Assembly (NCBI GenBank): GCA_002376845.1
Contig: DFOS01000028.1
Coordinates: 1 to 64,000 of the forward strand
DNA: 64,000 bases
Direction: 5' to 3'
Source of the DNA: Bdellovibrionaceae bacterium UBA3535
GTDB taxonomy: Bacteria; Bdellovibrionota; Bdellovibrionia; Bdellovibrionales; UBA840
Shown here piece by piece: positions 34,329 to 42,290 of the stretch. A program made the position numbers and the translations under genes. The notes under the pieces are model-generated. The model searched no databases and was not told the DNA's origin. It saw only the letters and a list, made by a program, of their open reading frames with translations. Position 1 is the stretch's first letter, and each line of letters opens with the position of its first letter.

Positions 34329-36143
34329 TTATAGTGGCAGCACATCTTCTTGAAAAACCAATTTTTGTTGCTGCAATTCAGGAATGGACTTGATGATATG
34401 CCAATCACTTATGCTTTCGTTTTTGAGCTGCAATTTCAATCGTGGTTGATTTAATTGCAGGTGCCATTCTGCCTGCCACCTATCATTTTTATAAAGGGCC
34501 TGGCGCTCTGCCGTATAAATCGACTTGGTTTGGGCAATCCCTGTATGCACGGAAGCCAATGCATTTAAAAAACTATTATCGTCCGTAAAAACTAAGTTCT
34601 GAAACAACCAATCTTTTTGTATTATATCCAAATCCCGGCGAAACTTATAGCTAGCTTTTGCCACCTTGTATTCATCGGCACTCACATCCTGCCAAAGAAG
34701 CTCTATACTATGCATAGAAGGTGTTAGCCTTGTATTTAGCCCGATGCCAGCAGAATCATTAAACAAAGGCATGGCAGCGTTCGGCATTTGTGCCAATTCA
34801 TGATTTAAAATGGCGGCTGTGTCTTTTGACCACTCCAAACGAACCTCGCCTTGTATGGGAGATTCTTGGTAGAAGGCGCTAGTCATGGTTTCTTTGGCCT
34901 CTAGCTGTCTTATGGCACCTTTGGAATTGGCTTTCGTGAAGTAGAGTAACAAATCCTCTTCTAGAGGTAGGATGAAACGCAAATTCTTCCACACCCCTTG
35001 CCATTCTATATTGTCGAAAGTCTGAACTTGAATATTACCTGCCCACTGCCCCTCATACGGCAAATAGGATTGCCAAAGATCAGGATAAATTCGTTTGAAG
35101 GTTTTCAAGTTTGCTTTTTCTACATGTATGGTAAATGGCTGCATCAAGTAACGATTCTTTAAATGAAAAGTAAAAGGCTTGGCACTTGCTTTGACCTCCT
35201 CACCATAAACATCCAAGCGATCCACCTGTAAGGGGATGTTTTTGGCAAAAAAATCATCCCAATGACTTATGGTATAAAACTTTAAATTCATCCAGTGCGA
35301 GGGCATCTTGTCTGTAAATTCCTTGCGTCCAAGGCTTTGCATCACGTATTGCAAGGGAAAATCTTTAAACTCTAAGGAGGTTTTAAAATTCTCCTCACCC
35401 AGAGGCTCAATATAAAGATACAAATTGGCTTCTCGAATACGTGCTTGTAGATTGATATTCTGGAAACGATCAAAGGAGCCTCGCAAATTAAATTGCGGCA
35501 GAAAACCAAGATTGGAAGCAGACGAAAACTTTAAACTAGAACGAAAATCAAAGTTCTCACCATTTTTTTTAATTTCCAATTCATTAAAAACATAATATCT
35601 ACCTGGATTTTTCTCCGTAGAAAACTTCAACCTATGCACATAAAAATTAGGGAGATCCTTTACATAATCCACACTAGCTGTGAATTTTTTAGGTTTTTCA
35701 CTCTCTTTTGCCAAAGAAGGTAAAACTTTTTTCTCTTGTTGGCTCAAGTTTTCACATTTTTTATTGCGCAGGATTTGAAATTCCAAATCCTCACTTTCGA
35801 TTTGCTCTACTTTAATTTTTTTCTGCAAAAGGCTCAGGATATCAAGCGAAACAAAAAGATCGGGGCTTTTTAAAGAAATCTGATTGCAATTCTTAATGTA
35901 CGCAAGATCCACTCCCGTCCACTGCACAGTTGGGTGAAACCAATAGTTATGAAAGAAATGAAAAGTCACATCTTGCAATTCAAAACTTTTTAAATCCACC
36001 TCGTTTTCTAACTTATTTTGCAAAAATGAACGCAGTTGTTTAGGCGATAGAACCGCATAGACGGACTTATAGAAGGTGATCGAAAAAATTGCGATCACAA
36101 AAAGTAGAAAAAAATAAAATGCAGAGTTTTTTGATTTTTTCAA
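34329..36143 (-). CDS. AsmA-like membrane-anchored periplasmic protein
   Basis: The 604-residue protein has one N-terminal helix (AFYFFLLFVIAIFSITFY) and a large periplasmic part with the AsmA-like start. There LKSFELQDVTF and IKVEQIESEDLEFQIL recur as short beta repeats. It probably belongs to the AsmA/TamB-like group, which builds envelope bridges for phospholipid transport, but the match is only to the general pattern. It starts at TTG with AAGGTG about 9 nt upstream. mutS follows after 36 nt. A divergent promoter region is shared with the cobalamin adenosyltransferase gene. Confidence 0.55.
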   Translation of the reverse strand: MKKSKNSAFYFFLLFVIAIFSITFYKSVYAVLSPKQLRSFLQNKLENEVDLKSFELQDVTFHFFHNYWFHPTVQWTGVDLAYIKNCNQISLKSPDLFVSLDILSLLQKKIKVEQIESEDLEFQILRNKKCENLSQQEKKVLPSLAKESEKPKKFTASVDYVKDLPNFYVHRLKFSTEKNPGRYYVFNELEIKKNGENFDFRSSLKFSSASNLGFLPQFNLRGSFDRFQNINLQARIREANLYLYIEPLGEENFKTSLEFKDFPLQYVMQSLGRKEFTDKMPSHWMNLKFYTISHWDDFFAKNIPLQVDRLDVYGEEVKASAKPFTFHLKNRYLMQPFTIHVEKANLKTFKRIYPDLWQSYLPYEGQWAGNIQVQTFDNIEWQGVWKNLRFILPLEEDLLLYFTKANSKGAIRQLEAKETMTSAFYQESPIQGEVRLEWSKDTAAILNHELAQMPNAAMPLFNDSAGIGLNTRLTPSMHSIELLWQDVSADEYKVAKASYKFRRDLDIIQKDWLFQNLVFTDDNSFLNALASVHTGIAQTKSIYTAERQALYKNDRWQAEWHLQLNQPRLKLQLKNESISDWHIIKSIPELQQQKLVFQEDVLPL

Positions 36144-36174
36144 GTCATCACACCTTAGGTTGAGAATAAATAAT

Positions 36175-36202
36175 TTGACTTAAATATACAAGATCGTAAA
36201 AC
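36175..36202 (+). promoter_or_regulatory. Promoter of the cobalamin adenosyltransferase gene
   Basis: TTGACT (36175-36180), 16 nt and TAAAAC (36197-36202) lie 6 nt before the ATG at 36209. The region is shared with the divergent AsmA-like gene. Confidence 0.45.
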
Positions 36203-36208
36203 AAGAGC

Positions 36209-36766
36209 ATGAAGATCTACACGAAAAGCGGTGATACGGGAACCACTTCTCTCTGGAGTGGCAAACGCCTATCTAAAGCGCACCCAAGGATTGAGGCCTA
36301 CGGCAGTGTGGACGAGCTAAACTCCTGCTTAGGACTAGTACTAAGTCATAGTCCTTCAGAAGAATCCGCAGCAGAAATTTTTGAAGTACAAAATCACTTA
36401 TTTTTAATCGGCTCCTTTTTATCTTGTGATCAAGAGGATTTGGCCGCCTCCTTGACCCCCATTGATGAATCCATGTGTGAGGGGCTAGAAAAGTCCATTG
36501 ACCGCATGCAAGCGGAGCTGGATGACTTAAAGAACTTCATTCTGCCAGGCGGCACTAAGGGAGCAAGTTTTGCGCATTTGGCTCGCTGTGTCTGCCGAAG
36601 AGCGGAACGCCACGTGGTTCATTGCGAAGATTTTATTCTCTACAAACAAGAAATCACCCAATATCTAAATCGACTCAGTGATTATCTCTTCGTGCTTTCT
36701 CGGTATTTAAATAAGCTTGAAGGCAAAAAAGACATTTTATGGGATTCCAGTTTATTTAAAAAATAA
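36209..36766 (+). CDS. Cob(I)alamin adenosyltransferase, PduO type
   Basis: The 185-residue protein begins MKIYTKSGDTGTTSLWSGKR, the ATP-binding start of PduO-type adenosyltransferases. YGSVDELNSCLGL, LPGGTKGASFAHLARCVCR and RRAERHVV are its other conserved blocks. It transfers adenosyl from ATP to cob(I)alamin, making coenzyme B12 from imported corrinoid. No cobalamin biosynthesis genes are near, so this probably serves salvage. Its 3' end overlaps greA by 15 nt in convergent orientation. Confidence 0.95.
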   Translation: MKIYTKSGDTGTTSLWSGKRLSKAHPRIEAYGSVDELNSCLGLVLSHSPSEESAAEIFEVQNHLFLIGSFLSCDQEDLAASLTPIDESMCEGLEKSIDRMQAELDDLKNFILPGGTKGASFAHLARCVCRRAERHVVHCEDFILYKQEITQYLNRLSDYLFVLSRYLNKLEGKKDILWDSSLFKK

Positions 36767-37228
36767 ATCAGAAATTTCGTACTCTTTTTCTCCCGACGGA
36801 GTGGTCACCACCACCTCATCGCCCACTTTTTTGCCGATCAAAGCCCTTGCGAGCGGAGAAACGATGGAGATTTTACCAGCGGCTACATCAGCTTCACTAA
36901 CCCCCACGATTTGGTAACTTACTTCTTTTTCTGTTTCCAAATCACTAAGTAGTACATGTGCCCCAAAAACAACACGATCTCCTGAAAGCTTGGAGGTGTC
37001 TACCACTTGAGCTCCAGCCAATTGCGCATTAATTTCACCAATTCTGGCCTCAATCCAAGCCTGTCGCTCCTTGGCTGCATCATAATCGGCATTTTCACTC
37101 AAATCGCCGTTAGAGCGAGCTTCTTCAATTGCCTTTACAACATTGGGCCGCTCTACCTGCATCAGCTGCTTCAATTCTTCCTCTAATTTTTTCTTACCTT
37201 GCAAGGTAATAGGTAGTGTATCCGACAT
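36752..37228 (-). CDS. greA: Transcription elongation factor GreA
   Basis: The 158-residue protein has the GreA coiled coil ending in ARSNGDLSENADYDAAKERQ, whose D-x-x-E-N tip is the catalytic acidic loop. A C-terminal domain follows (SIVSPLARALIGKKVGDEVV). I placed the start at the ATG 37228 (MSDTLPITLQ), with GGAGGG upstream, rather than the longer frame at 37279. It rescues arrested RNA polymerase together with GreB. The upstream region is shared divergently with mgtE. Confidence 0.96.
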   Translation of the reverse strand: MSDTLPITLQGKKKLEEELKQLMQVERPNVVKAIEEARSNGDLSENADYDAAKERQAWIEARIGEINAQLAGAQVVDTSKLSGDRVVFGAHVLLSDLETEKEVSYQIVGVSEADVAAGKISIVSPLARALIGKKVGDEVVVTTPSGEKEYEISDLFFK

Positions 37229-37327
37229 CTGCCCTCCAATAAAGCAAAGGCTTATACCTAAAATCTTTGACCTACGCAATACAAAGAGCGAAACTATCGT
37301 AAAATTGACGATTTGGAGCGGCCCGGC

Positions 37328-38686
37328 ATGCGTCTAAACACCAGTAATATTGCCATCATCAAACGACTTTTAACGGGAAAGAGTTCGCGCCCCTTAAAAT
37401 CCATCCTACGCAAGTGTGAGCCAGCAGACATCGCCACCCTATTTAGTTTCTATCCGCTGCGCGAAAACATGCATCTTATTCAGGCACTATTGAGCACGGG
37501 CCAAGCCGCAGAAGTGCTGGAGGAAGTACCTGAGCCGCAACTAAAAAGCCTTCTTGAGGCGCTGGATGAGGACGCAACTCGCAAACTCTTTAGTGATTAT
37601 GCGGAAGACGATTGTGCCTTCTTTTTAAGTCTTTTAAACGAAGACAAACAAGAGACCATTTTAGATTTGCTGAGTCCACGCCGAGCGCAAAGATTGAAAC
37701 AAATCCTGAGCTACCCAGAAGATACGGCGGGCAGAATTATGAACACCGAAGTCTTTTCCATTCCGGCAAATCTTAACGCAGAAGAGGGAATTGAGTATTT
37801 GCGGCAAAAGCCAAAGGATGCTCCTTTCTACTACGCCTATCTTACCGACGATGAAGCTCGCTTGGTGGGTGTTGTTTCTCTAAGGGAAATGGCCACCGCT
37901 GCGGCCAATACACCACTCATGGACTTGGCAAAAAAAGACATTGTTGCAACCAGCCTAGAGTCCACAACGGAAGAGGTTTCCATTCTTGTAGAACGATACA
38001 ACTTTTTGGCAATCCCCGTAGTCAATGAAGACAAAAAAGTTATGGGAATTGTAGAAATCGATGATGTGATCGACATCATTCAAGAGCAAGCCACAGCCGA
38101 TATTTATGCCAGTGCCGGCTTGCAAGAAGATGACCGTGTTTATTCGCCCATATTATTTAGTATCAAACATCGCTTTCCCTGGATGCTACTGAATTTAGGA
38201 TTGGCGGCTTGGGTATCTCGCGTCGTCAGTTTGTTTGAGGGAACCATGCAGGAGCTTATCATTCTCGCTACCTTAAACAATATTGTGGCAGGAATGGGTG
38301 GCAATACCGCCATCCAAACTCTAACGGTGGTAACACGAGGTATAGCGTTAGAGGACTTTTCTTATATATCTCGGTGGCGAGTCATTCTAAAGGAAGTCAT
38401 GGTGGGCTCTTTTAATGGCTTTGTCATTGGCATAGTGGCCGCGGTTTTAGTCTACTATTGGAAAGACAATTTAATGGTCTCCATCGTCATCTGGATCGCT
38501 CTTGTCATTAATTCTATGGTCGCCTCATTGCTTGGCGCCAGCATTCCTATGCTACTGAAACGCTTGGGCAAAGACCCCGCAGCCGGCAGCGGGGTCCTAG
38601 TAACAACTCTAACCGATGCCGCTGGTTTTTTTGCCTTTTTGGGCATTGCCAGCTTAGGAATGGTTTACTTTAAAGACTATCTATGA
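37328..38686 (+). CDS. mgtE: Magnesium transporter MgtE
   Basis: This 452-residue protein has an MgtE N domain (about 20-135), a CBS pair (AGRIMNTEVFSIPANLNAEE and VATSLESTTEEVSILVERYN), the linking helix and five C-terminal membrane helices. The pore carries NNIVAGMGGNTAIQTLTVV. MgtE imports Mg2+ and closes when Mg2+ fills the CBS region. GGAG stands 9 nt before the ATG at 37328; a TTG at 37313 is less likely. Its TGA overlaps the next gene's ATG (ATGA). Confidence 0.95.
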   Translation: MRLNTSNIAIIKRLLTGKSSRPLKSILRKCEPADIATLFSFYPLRENMHLIQALLSTGQAAEVLEEVPEPQLKSLLEALDEDATRKLFSDYAEDDCAFFLSLLNEDKQETILDLLSPRRAQRLKQILSYPEDTAGRIMNTEVFSIPANLNAEEGIEYLRQKPKDAPFYYAYLTDDEARLVGVVSLREMATAAANTPLMDLAKKDIVATSLESTTEEVSILVERYNFLAIPVVNEDKKVMGIVEIDDVIDIIQEQATADIYASAGLQEDDRVYSPILFSIKHRFPWMLLNLGLAAWVSRVVSLFEGTMQELIILATLNNIVAGMGGNTAIQTLTVVTRGIALEDFSYISRWRVILKEVMVGSFNGFVIGIVAAVLVYYWKDNLMVSIVIWIALVINSMVASLLGASIPMLLKRLGKDPAAGSGVLVTTLTDAAGFFAFLGIASLGMVYFKDYL

Positions 38687-38886
38687 AGAAAGAAAAAAAG
38701 CCTACACAGAATCCCATTATCTGCCTTTGCAATCAAATCCGAAGGGATACCATCATGCAAGCCATTCGAGACGGAGTTAAAAATACAGATGAGCTTTATG
38801 ATCTTACCGGCGCTGGTGTTGGCCCTTGCGGCGGCTCCTGCCGCACAACTACGAAAAAATGGATTGAAGACTATAAAAAGAAATAG
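38683..38886 (+). CDS. BFD-like [2Fe-2S] protein, short form
   Basis: The 67-residue protein shows the BFD-like fold: ICLCNQIRRDTIMQAI, then LTGAGVGPCGGSCRTTT. BFD/NifU centres are normally CxC...CxxC. Here the second pair is CGGSC (CxxxC), which is slightly wider. The family binds a [2Fe-2S] cluster and passes electrons, for example in mobilising bacterioferritin iron. It is translationally coupled to mgtE (ATGA) and ends 2 nt from the end of a second BFD-like gene on the other strand. Confidence 0.8.
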   Translation: MKKEKKPTQNPIICLCNQIRRDTIMQAIRDGVKNTDELYDLTGAGVGPCGGSCRTTTKKWIEDYKKK

Positions 38887-38887
38887 A

Positions 38888-39286
38888 TCACTTCAGCCGG
38901 TAATCAATGATGGCTTGAACATCGGGACCACAATTACCACAAGTAATACCGGCCGAGCAAAAGCGCCCCACCTCTTGAGCTGTGTGCAAGCCTCCTATGA
39001 TGGCTTCATCCACCACTTTGGCGGGGATCATTCGGCAATGGCATAGCTCTTCTTCTGTATAGGGAAATTGCCAATTGTCAGTGGCCTTAAGTAGCGCCTC
39101 TTTGATCAGAATGTCCTGATGTTCATGGCCCAGACCTTGAATTACCTGATCCACTTGATGATATGGCACTTTTCCTATTCGGCTTACGGCCTCTTCCAAT
39201 GGATGACAGCCACTGGCCGATAGGGATATACCCTGCTCGTCCTTTTCAATGTCAATAAAATCCACCTGGCGCCAAGTCACTCTCAT
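38888..39286 (-). CDS. BFD/NifU-like [2Fe-2S] protein, C-terminal domain
   Basis: Residues ~80-132 form a BFD-like cluster domain, LCHCRMIPAKVVDEAI...SAGITCGNCGPDV, with canonical CxC and CxxC. The first ~75 residues are a helical domain (GCHPLEEAVSRIGKVPYHQV, VIQGLGHEHQDILIKEALLK) that I do not recognise. The domain resembles the central [2Fe-2S] region of NifU. Its ATG overlaps the receiver gene's stop (ATGA). This makes it the last gene of an operon with a predicted heme-dependent N-demethylase, for which it may supply electrons. That role is inference. Confidence 0.82.
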   Translation of the reverse strand: MRVTWRQVDFIDIEKDEQGISLSASGCHPLEEAVSRIGKVPYHQVDQVIQGLGHEHQDILIKEALLKATDNWQFPYTEEELCHCRMIPAKVVDEAIIGGLHTAQEVGRFCSAGITCGNCGPDVQAIIDYRLK

Positions 39287-39630
39287 ATAGAATTCATTAT
39301 GCCGAGCAAGTCATCAATGTCAATTGGCTTCATAATAAAGCCCTTCGCCCCCTTGGCCTTTAAATCATTAATATCTATTTGTAGGGAACCAGATATAAAA
39401 ATCACTGGTATTTGCAGGTTTTTTGATTTTAAGTAATTCAATATTTCCAGACCATCCGCATCCGGCATTTTCATATCTGATAGAATTAAATCCACCGCGG
39501 CGTTTGCATGCAATTTTTCTTTCGCCTCTTGGATCGAGTTTGCCGACACAACAATATGTCCCAAGTCACTTAACTCCATTTCTAATATTTCAATGATCTG
39601 CGGTTCATCATCTATAATGAGTATCTTCAT
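39283..39630 (-). CDS. Single-domain response regulator (receiver only)
   Basis: The 115-residue CheY-like protein has the acidic pocket IIDDEP, phospho-acceptor Asp in LILSDMKMPDADG, Ser of FISGS and Lys of IMKPI. It has no output domain, so it must act by protein contact. It is joined to the upstream demethylase gene and the downstream [2Fe-2S] gene by ATGA overlaps on both sides, which is unusual for an orphan receiver. It may regulate one of these partners. No histidine kinase gene is present in the window. Confidence 0.9.
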   Translation of the reverse strand: MKILIIDDEPQIIEILEMELSDLGHIVVSANSIQEAKEKLHANAAVDLILSDMKMPDADGLEILNYLKSKNLQIPVIFISGSLQIDINDLKAKGAKGFIMKPIDIDDLLGIMNSI

Positions 39631-40487
39631 ATATTCTGCAAGCCTTTCAATAGAGGTTCGACAAATGTTGACATCCCCTTATAATCGCGATTTTCAGTAG
39701 GCATACTTTTTATTTGCTCACGCAAAGAGCGTAAAACAGACTTTGGCAGGGACGCCAGGTTTTGAATATGGGTTCGGATCGTAAAAACCACTTGTTGGCT
39801 CTTTGGAAGACGTACCAACGTTTGCCTTTCAAGGCGCAAGAAAACTTTTTCCAACAAGATTTCTTCGAGATGCTCTGGCTTCTTTTTATCTGGAAAGGGA
39901 CAAAAATATTCGTCCGAATCATGCATGGTCCAATTCCATCTTTCTACAGGCTTATTCACTGGGATAGAATCGATGTACTTTGTCACCAAGCCTTCCAGTT
40001 TGCTTGCAAAATTGGGGACCGGCTGATGGATCTGTGCCATGTTTTTGCCGATTTTATCGCGCAGGTTCCAGCGCGAAGGAAAACAAACGAGTCCCCCAAG
40101 CAGGGTGCTAGAGGGCCCGTCCAAAAAACAAAGATCTTCTTGCACGATTTCAGCAAACTGCCTAAGCGCAGAAAGTGCCTCCTGCTTTTTAGAAAAAAGC
40201 TTGCCATCCGCCATGCGCTTCAAAGCATTTTGACTTTTGCAATAATGTTGACCGTGGTATTGAAGCAAATTATCAAAAAGCAGATCTTGCAGCTCCAAGA
40301 CAGAATTTTGCATGGCAGGCTCATAATACAAAACCAGCTCCGATTCGCTAGCCAAAATGTCTTTTTTTTGCCCCGAATCCGCACAAAGTCGATCATCCAA
40401 AAGGAACCATTCCGAGCTCCCAATGGGCTGAATTCCCATTTTCATCTGGTATTGGTTCGTGGTAAAAAGCGGGCATTTTTCCAACAT
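39627..40487 (-). CDS. Heme-dependent oxidative N-demethylase-like (DUF3445)
   Basis: The 286-residue protein looks like the DUF3445 family. CFPSRWNLRDKIGKNMAQIH with VPNFASKLEGLVTKYIDSI, then VERWNWTMHDSDEYF and FLRLERQTLVRLPKSQQVVF are the family's conserved blocks. Members with known function are heme enzymes that oxidatively remove N-methyl groups, for example from dimethylamine, using electrons from a flavin/iron-sulfur reductase. The length is close to the DUF3445 domain, and a redox partner gene follows. The substrate here is unknown. It opens an operon of three overlapping genes. Confidence 0.75.
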   Translation of the reverse strand: MLEKCPLFTTNQYQMKMGIQPIGSSEWFLLDDRLCADSGQKKDILASESELVLYYEPAMQNSVLELQDLLFDNLLQYHGQHYCKSQNALKRMADGKLFSKKQEALSALRQFAEIVQEDLCFLDGPSSTLLGGLVCFPSRWNLRDKIGKNMAQIHQPVPNFASKLEGLVTKYIDSIPVNKPVERWNWTMHDSDEYFCPFPDKKKPEHLEEILLEKVFLRLERQTLVRLPKSQQVVFTIRTHIQNLASLPKSVLRSLREQIKSMPTENRDYKGMSTFVEPLLKGLQNI

Positions 40488-40604
40488 GAAGAGTATTTAT
40501 AGGCCCAATCCCCTAGCTTGTCGAATATCTTTACACTCCATAGAATTATTGGAATACTCCACTCGTCATTTTCATTTTAGCAAGTCCTAGTATAGAATGA
40601 TTTC

Positions 40605-41924
40605 ATGCAATCCCTAAAAATCTTGGCCATGGTGGCTGTATTCTACCAAGTCCCTGTTCTTGCCTCTACCACCATTAGTGACTTAGACCGATTGAATGAA
40701 GTCTATATTCGCAATGCTGCACGGGCGATTATGGGTGATTTTCAGGCCGATGATCGGCTCGATTATCAGTTTCAAGTCCGGGCTAAAGATACAAGAAGCC
40801 ATCTAAATTATGTGGATCTTGGCTCTTTGCTTTATAGCATTCAACAGGGAAAAATATCTTTACTCAGGCTAAAAGAACAACGACAGCCCATAAAAGACAA
40901 AGACACCAAGCGAAGCCTAGATTCATTTTCCACGATGCTGGACAGATACGAAATCATACTTACAAATCTTTCAAAACTTAGCATTCAAGAAAAAGATGTG
41001 GATAAAAACCTTTCCCTTATGGAGCAAAGCTTTGATTACCAGTTAAAAGAGCGAGTGCGAAAGCATGAGGCTAAATATTTTGCGCAAAAGCGACAAATAG
41101 AAAAAAAAGACTATGAAGAAAAGCAGCGCCAGCAACTTCTCCTTAGAAATCAGCACCAGCTACTTTCGGCTAAACGGCAAGCATTTGTGGAAACTGCCTC
41201 CCTTTTCTTAAGAGATTTGCAAATCCCGACTCTAAATTTGGCTGAACTTAGTTCCTCTAGAATGGTGGCACTTAACTCCTATGCAATACTGGCCAATCTA
41301 CAACATTTGCAAAGTCATCCTTCTTACTATCCTGATTTCTTTCGTAATCTACGTATAGAGCATGATATGATACCTATCTTGCGATCCTATATGAACTTGG
41401 ATTATCTAAAAGACAATTACACCTATGCCTTACTAAAGTTTGTCGCGAAAAACCAAAGCATGCACTCGCTGATTCGCCTTTCTGCCATAGCGCAGATGAC
41501 AAAACTTTGGGGCTTTGAAAACACCTTACAAGCACTGGATTATGACCGAGACCGGCTTTTGAAAATCTTTGATAAAATTGGGGAACGCGCAGAAATAAGT
41601 CCTGTTTCCCGATTATCCAAACAAACAAAAGTGCACATCGACTACTATGCGGATGTAAAAATTGACGTGGACGATTTTGCAAGAAAGATTCAAAATGAAT
41701 TATTCATTTACCTACCCGAAGCGAAAATGCATTTTTCCAGCAGGTCCTCTTTTGCTAAACCCCAGCTATTGGCCCTGTCGGATCAAACTAAAAACGGCAA
41801 TATTAAGCCGATGAGTCAGATACATAGAACTACAGAGCAACACCCCTTAGAATTGCTACAAGAGCGAGAACGCCAAAGCGCTGAGGTTCTGCCTTTTGGT
41901 GTTTGCAAAGGTTTATTTCGCTAA
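40605..41924 (+). CDS. Exported coiled-coil protein of unknown function
   Basis: This 439-residue protein starts with a signal peptide (MQSLKILAMVAVFYQVPVLA). A helical, charged region follows (about 85-200, with RQIEKKDYEEKQRQQLLLR), and a later helical part may be repeat-like. No family is recognised. A TAGAAT box at 40593-40598 lies 6 nt before the ATG, there is no Shine-Dalgarno, and the -35 box is weak. Its stop codon is immediately followed by the duplicated 3' end of tRNA-Ala. The original 3' end of the gene may thus have been replaced. Confidence 0.7.
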   Translation: MQSLKILAMVAVFYQVPVLASTTISDLDRLNEVYIRNAARAIMGDFQADDRLDYQFQVRAKDTRSHLNYVDLGSLLYSIQQGKISLLRLKEQRQPIKDKDTKRSLDSFSTMLDRYEIILTNLSKLSIQEKDVDKNLSLMEQSFDYQLKERVRKHEAKYFAQKRQIEKKDYEEKQRQQLLLRNQHQLLSAKRQAFVETASLFLRDLQIPTLNLAELSSSRMVALNSYAILANLQHLQSHPSYYPDFFRNLRIEHDMIPILRSYMNLDYLKDNYTYALLKFVAKNQSMHSLIRLSAIAQMTKLWGFENTLQALDYDRDRLLKIFDKIGERAEISPVSRLSKQTKVHIDYYADVKIDVDDFARKIQNELFIYLPEAKMHFSSRSSFAKPQLLALSDQTKNGNIKPMSQIHRTTEQHPLELLQERERQSAEVLPFGVCKGLFR

Positions 41925-41945
41925 TGGTGGAGATAAGCGGACTCG
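41925..41945 (+). repeat. Duplicated 3' end of tRNA-Ala (21 bp)
   Basis: These 21 bases are identical to the 3' part of the tRNA-Ala gene at 42103-42123, with the CCA, the discriminator, the acceptor 3' strand and part of the T arm. No tRNA body follows. The repeat begins one base after the TAA of the preceding gene. Direct repeats of a tRNA 3' end are typical of integration sites, so this may be an att scar. Confidence 0.75.
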
Positions 41946-42043
41946 GTCAAGCGCTCGCAATGGCTTCCAGCCATTTCTCCGCCTAACCACCCCGAAGTCC
42001 TTTCGCTCACATCACGCTCCCTGTAGGGAAATGATACGTCATA

Positions 42044-42093
42044 AAAGTGTAAACTATGTGCCCGGAATAAAGTGTAAAGGATGTATCCGGAAT
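42044..42093 (+). repeat. Tandem 25-bp repeats (two units), IS-end-like
   Basis: Unit 1 (42044-42068) and unit 2 (42069-42093) are 21/25 identical, each with AAAGTGTAAA near the start and CCGGAAT at the end. A third copy lies at 25-49. Ordered repeats of about this size at the ends of transposable elements bind transposase. No transposase gene lies between the copies, so these are solo ends or a scar. Confidence 0.65.
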
Positions 42094-42102
42094 ATACCTT
42101 TT

Positions 42103-42178
42103 TGGTGGAGATAAGCGGACTCGAACCGCTGACCCTTACGCTGCCAGCGTAATGCTCTACCAGCTGAGCTATATCCCC
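42103..42178 (-). tRNA. tRNA-Ala (anticodon GGC)
   Basis: The minus strand folds into a full cloverleaf with an encoded CCA. The anticodon loop CTGGCAG sits on TTACG/CGTAA and gives anticodon GGC (Ala). The acceptor stem has the G3:U70 pair that defines alanine tRNAs, with discriminator A73. The D loop (GCTCAGCTGGTAGAGC) and T arm (GGTTCGAGTC) are normal. Its 3' 21 nt are duplicated at 41925-41945. Confidence 0.97.
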
Positions 42179-42290
42179 ATATTCTTTGCACCATCTTATT
42201 AAGACACTTTGTTGCACATGGCAAGACAAATGAAATCCTTGAATTTTCACCATTTTCCATATTTTCTACTAGGCGCACCAGGAGGTTGGA

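Noticed and set aside
39762..40502. Long open frame (246 codons, + strand) opposite the DUF3445-like gene
   Set aside because: It lies wholly antisense to a gene with conserved motifs and ATGA coupling, has no recognisable domain, and its composition is what the other strand's codons would produce.
41921..42278. Two minus-strand frames of 110 and 74 codons over the tRNA-Ala region
   Set aside because: They run through the tRNA and the repeats, and neither has a ribosome site.
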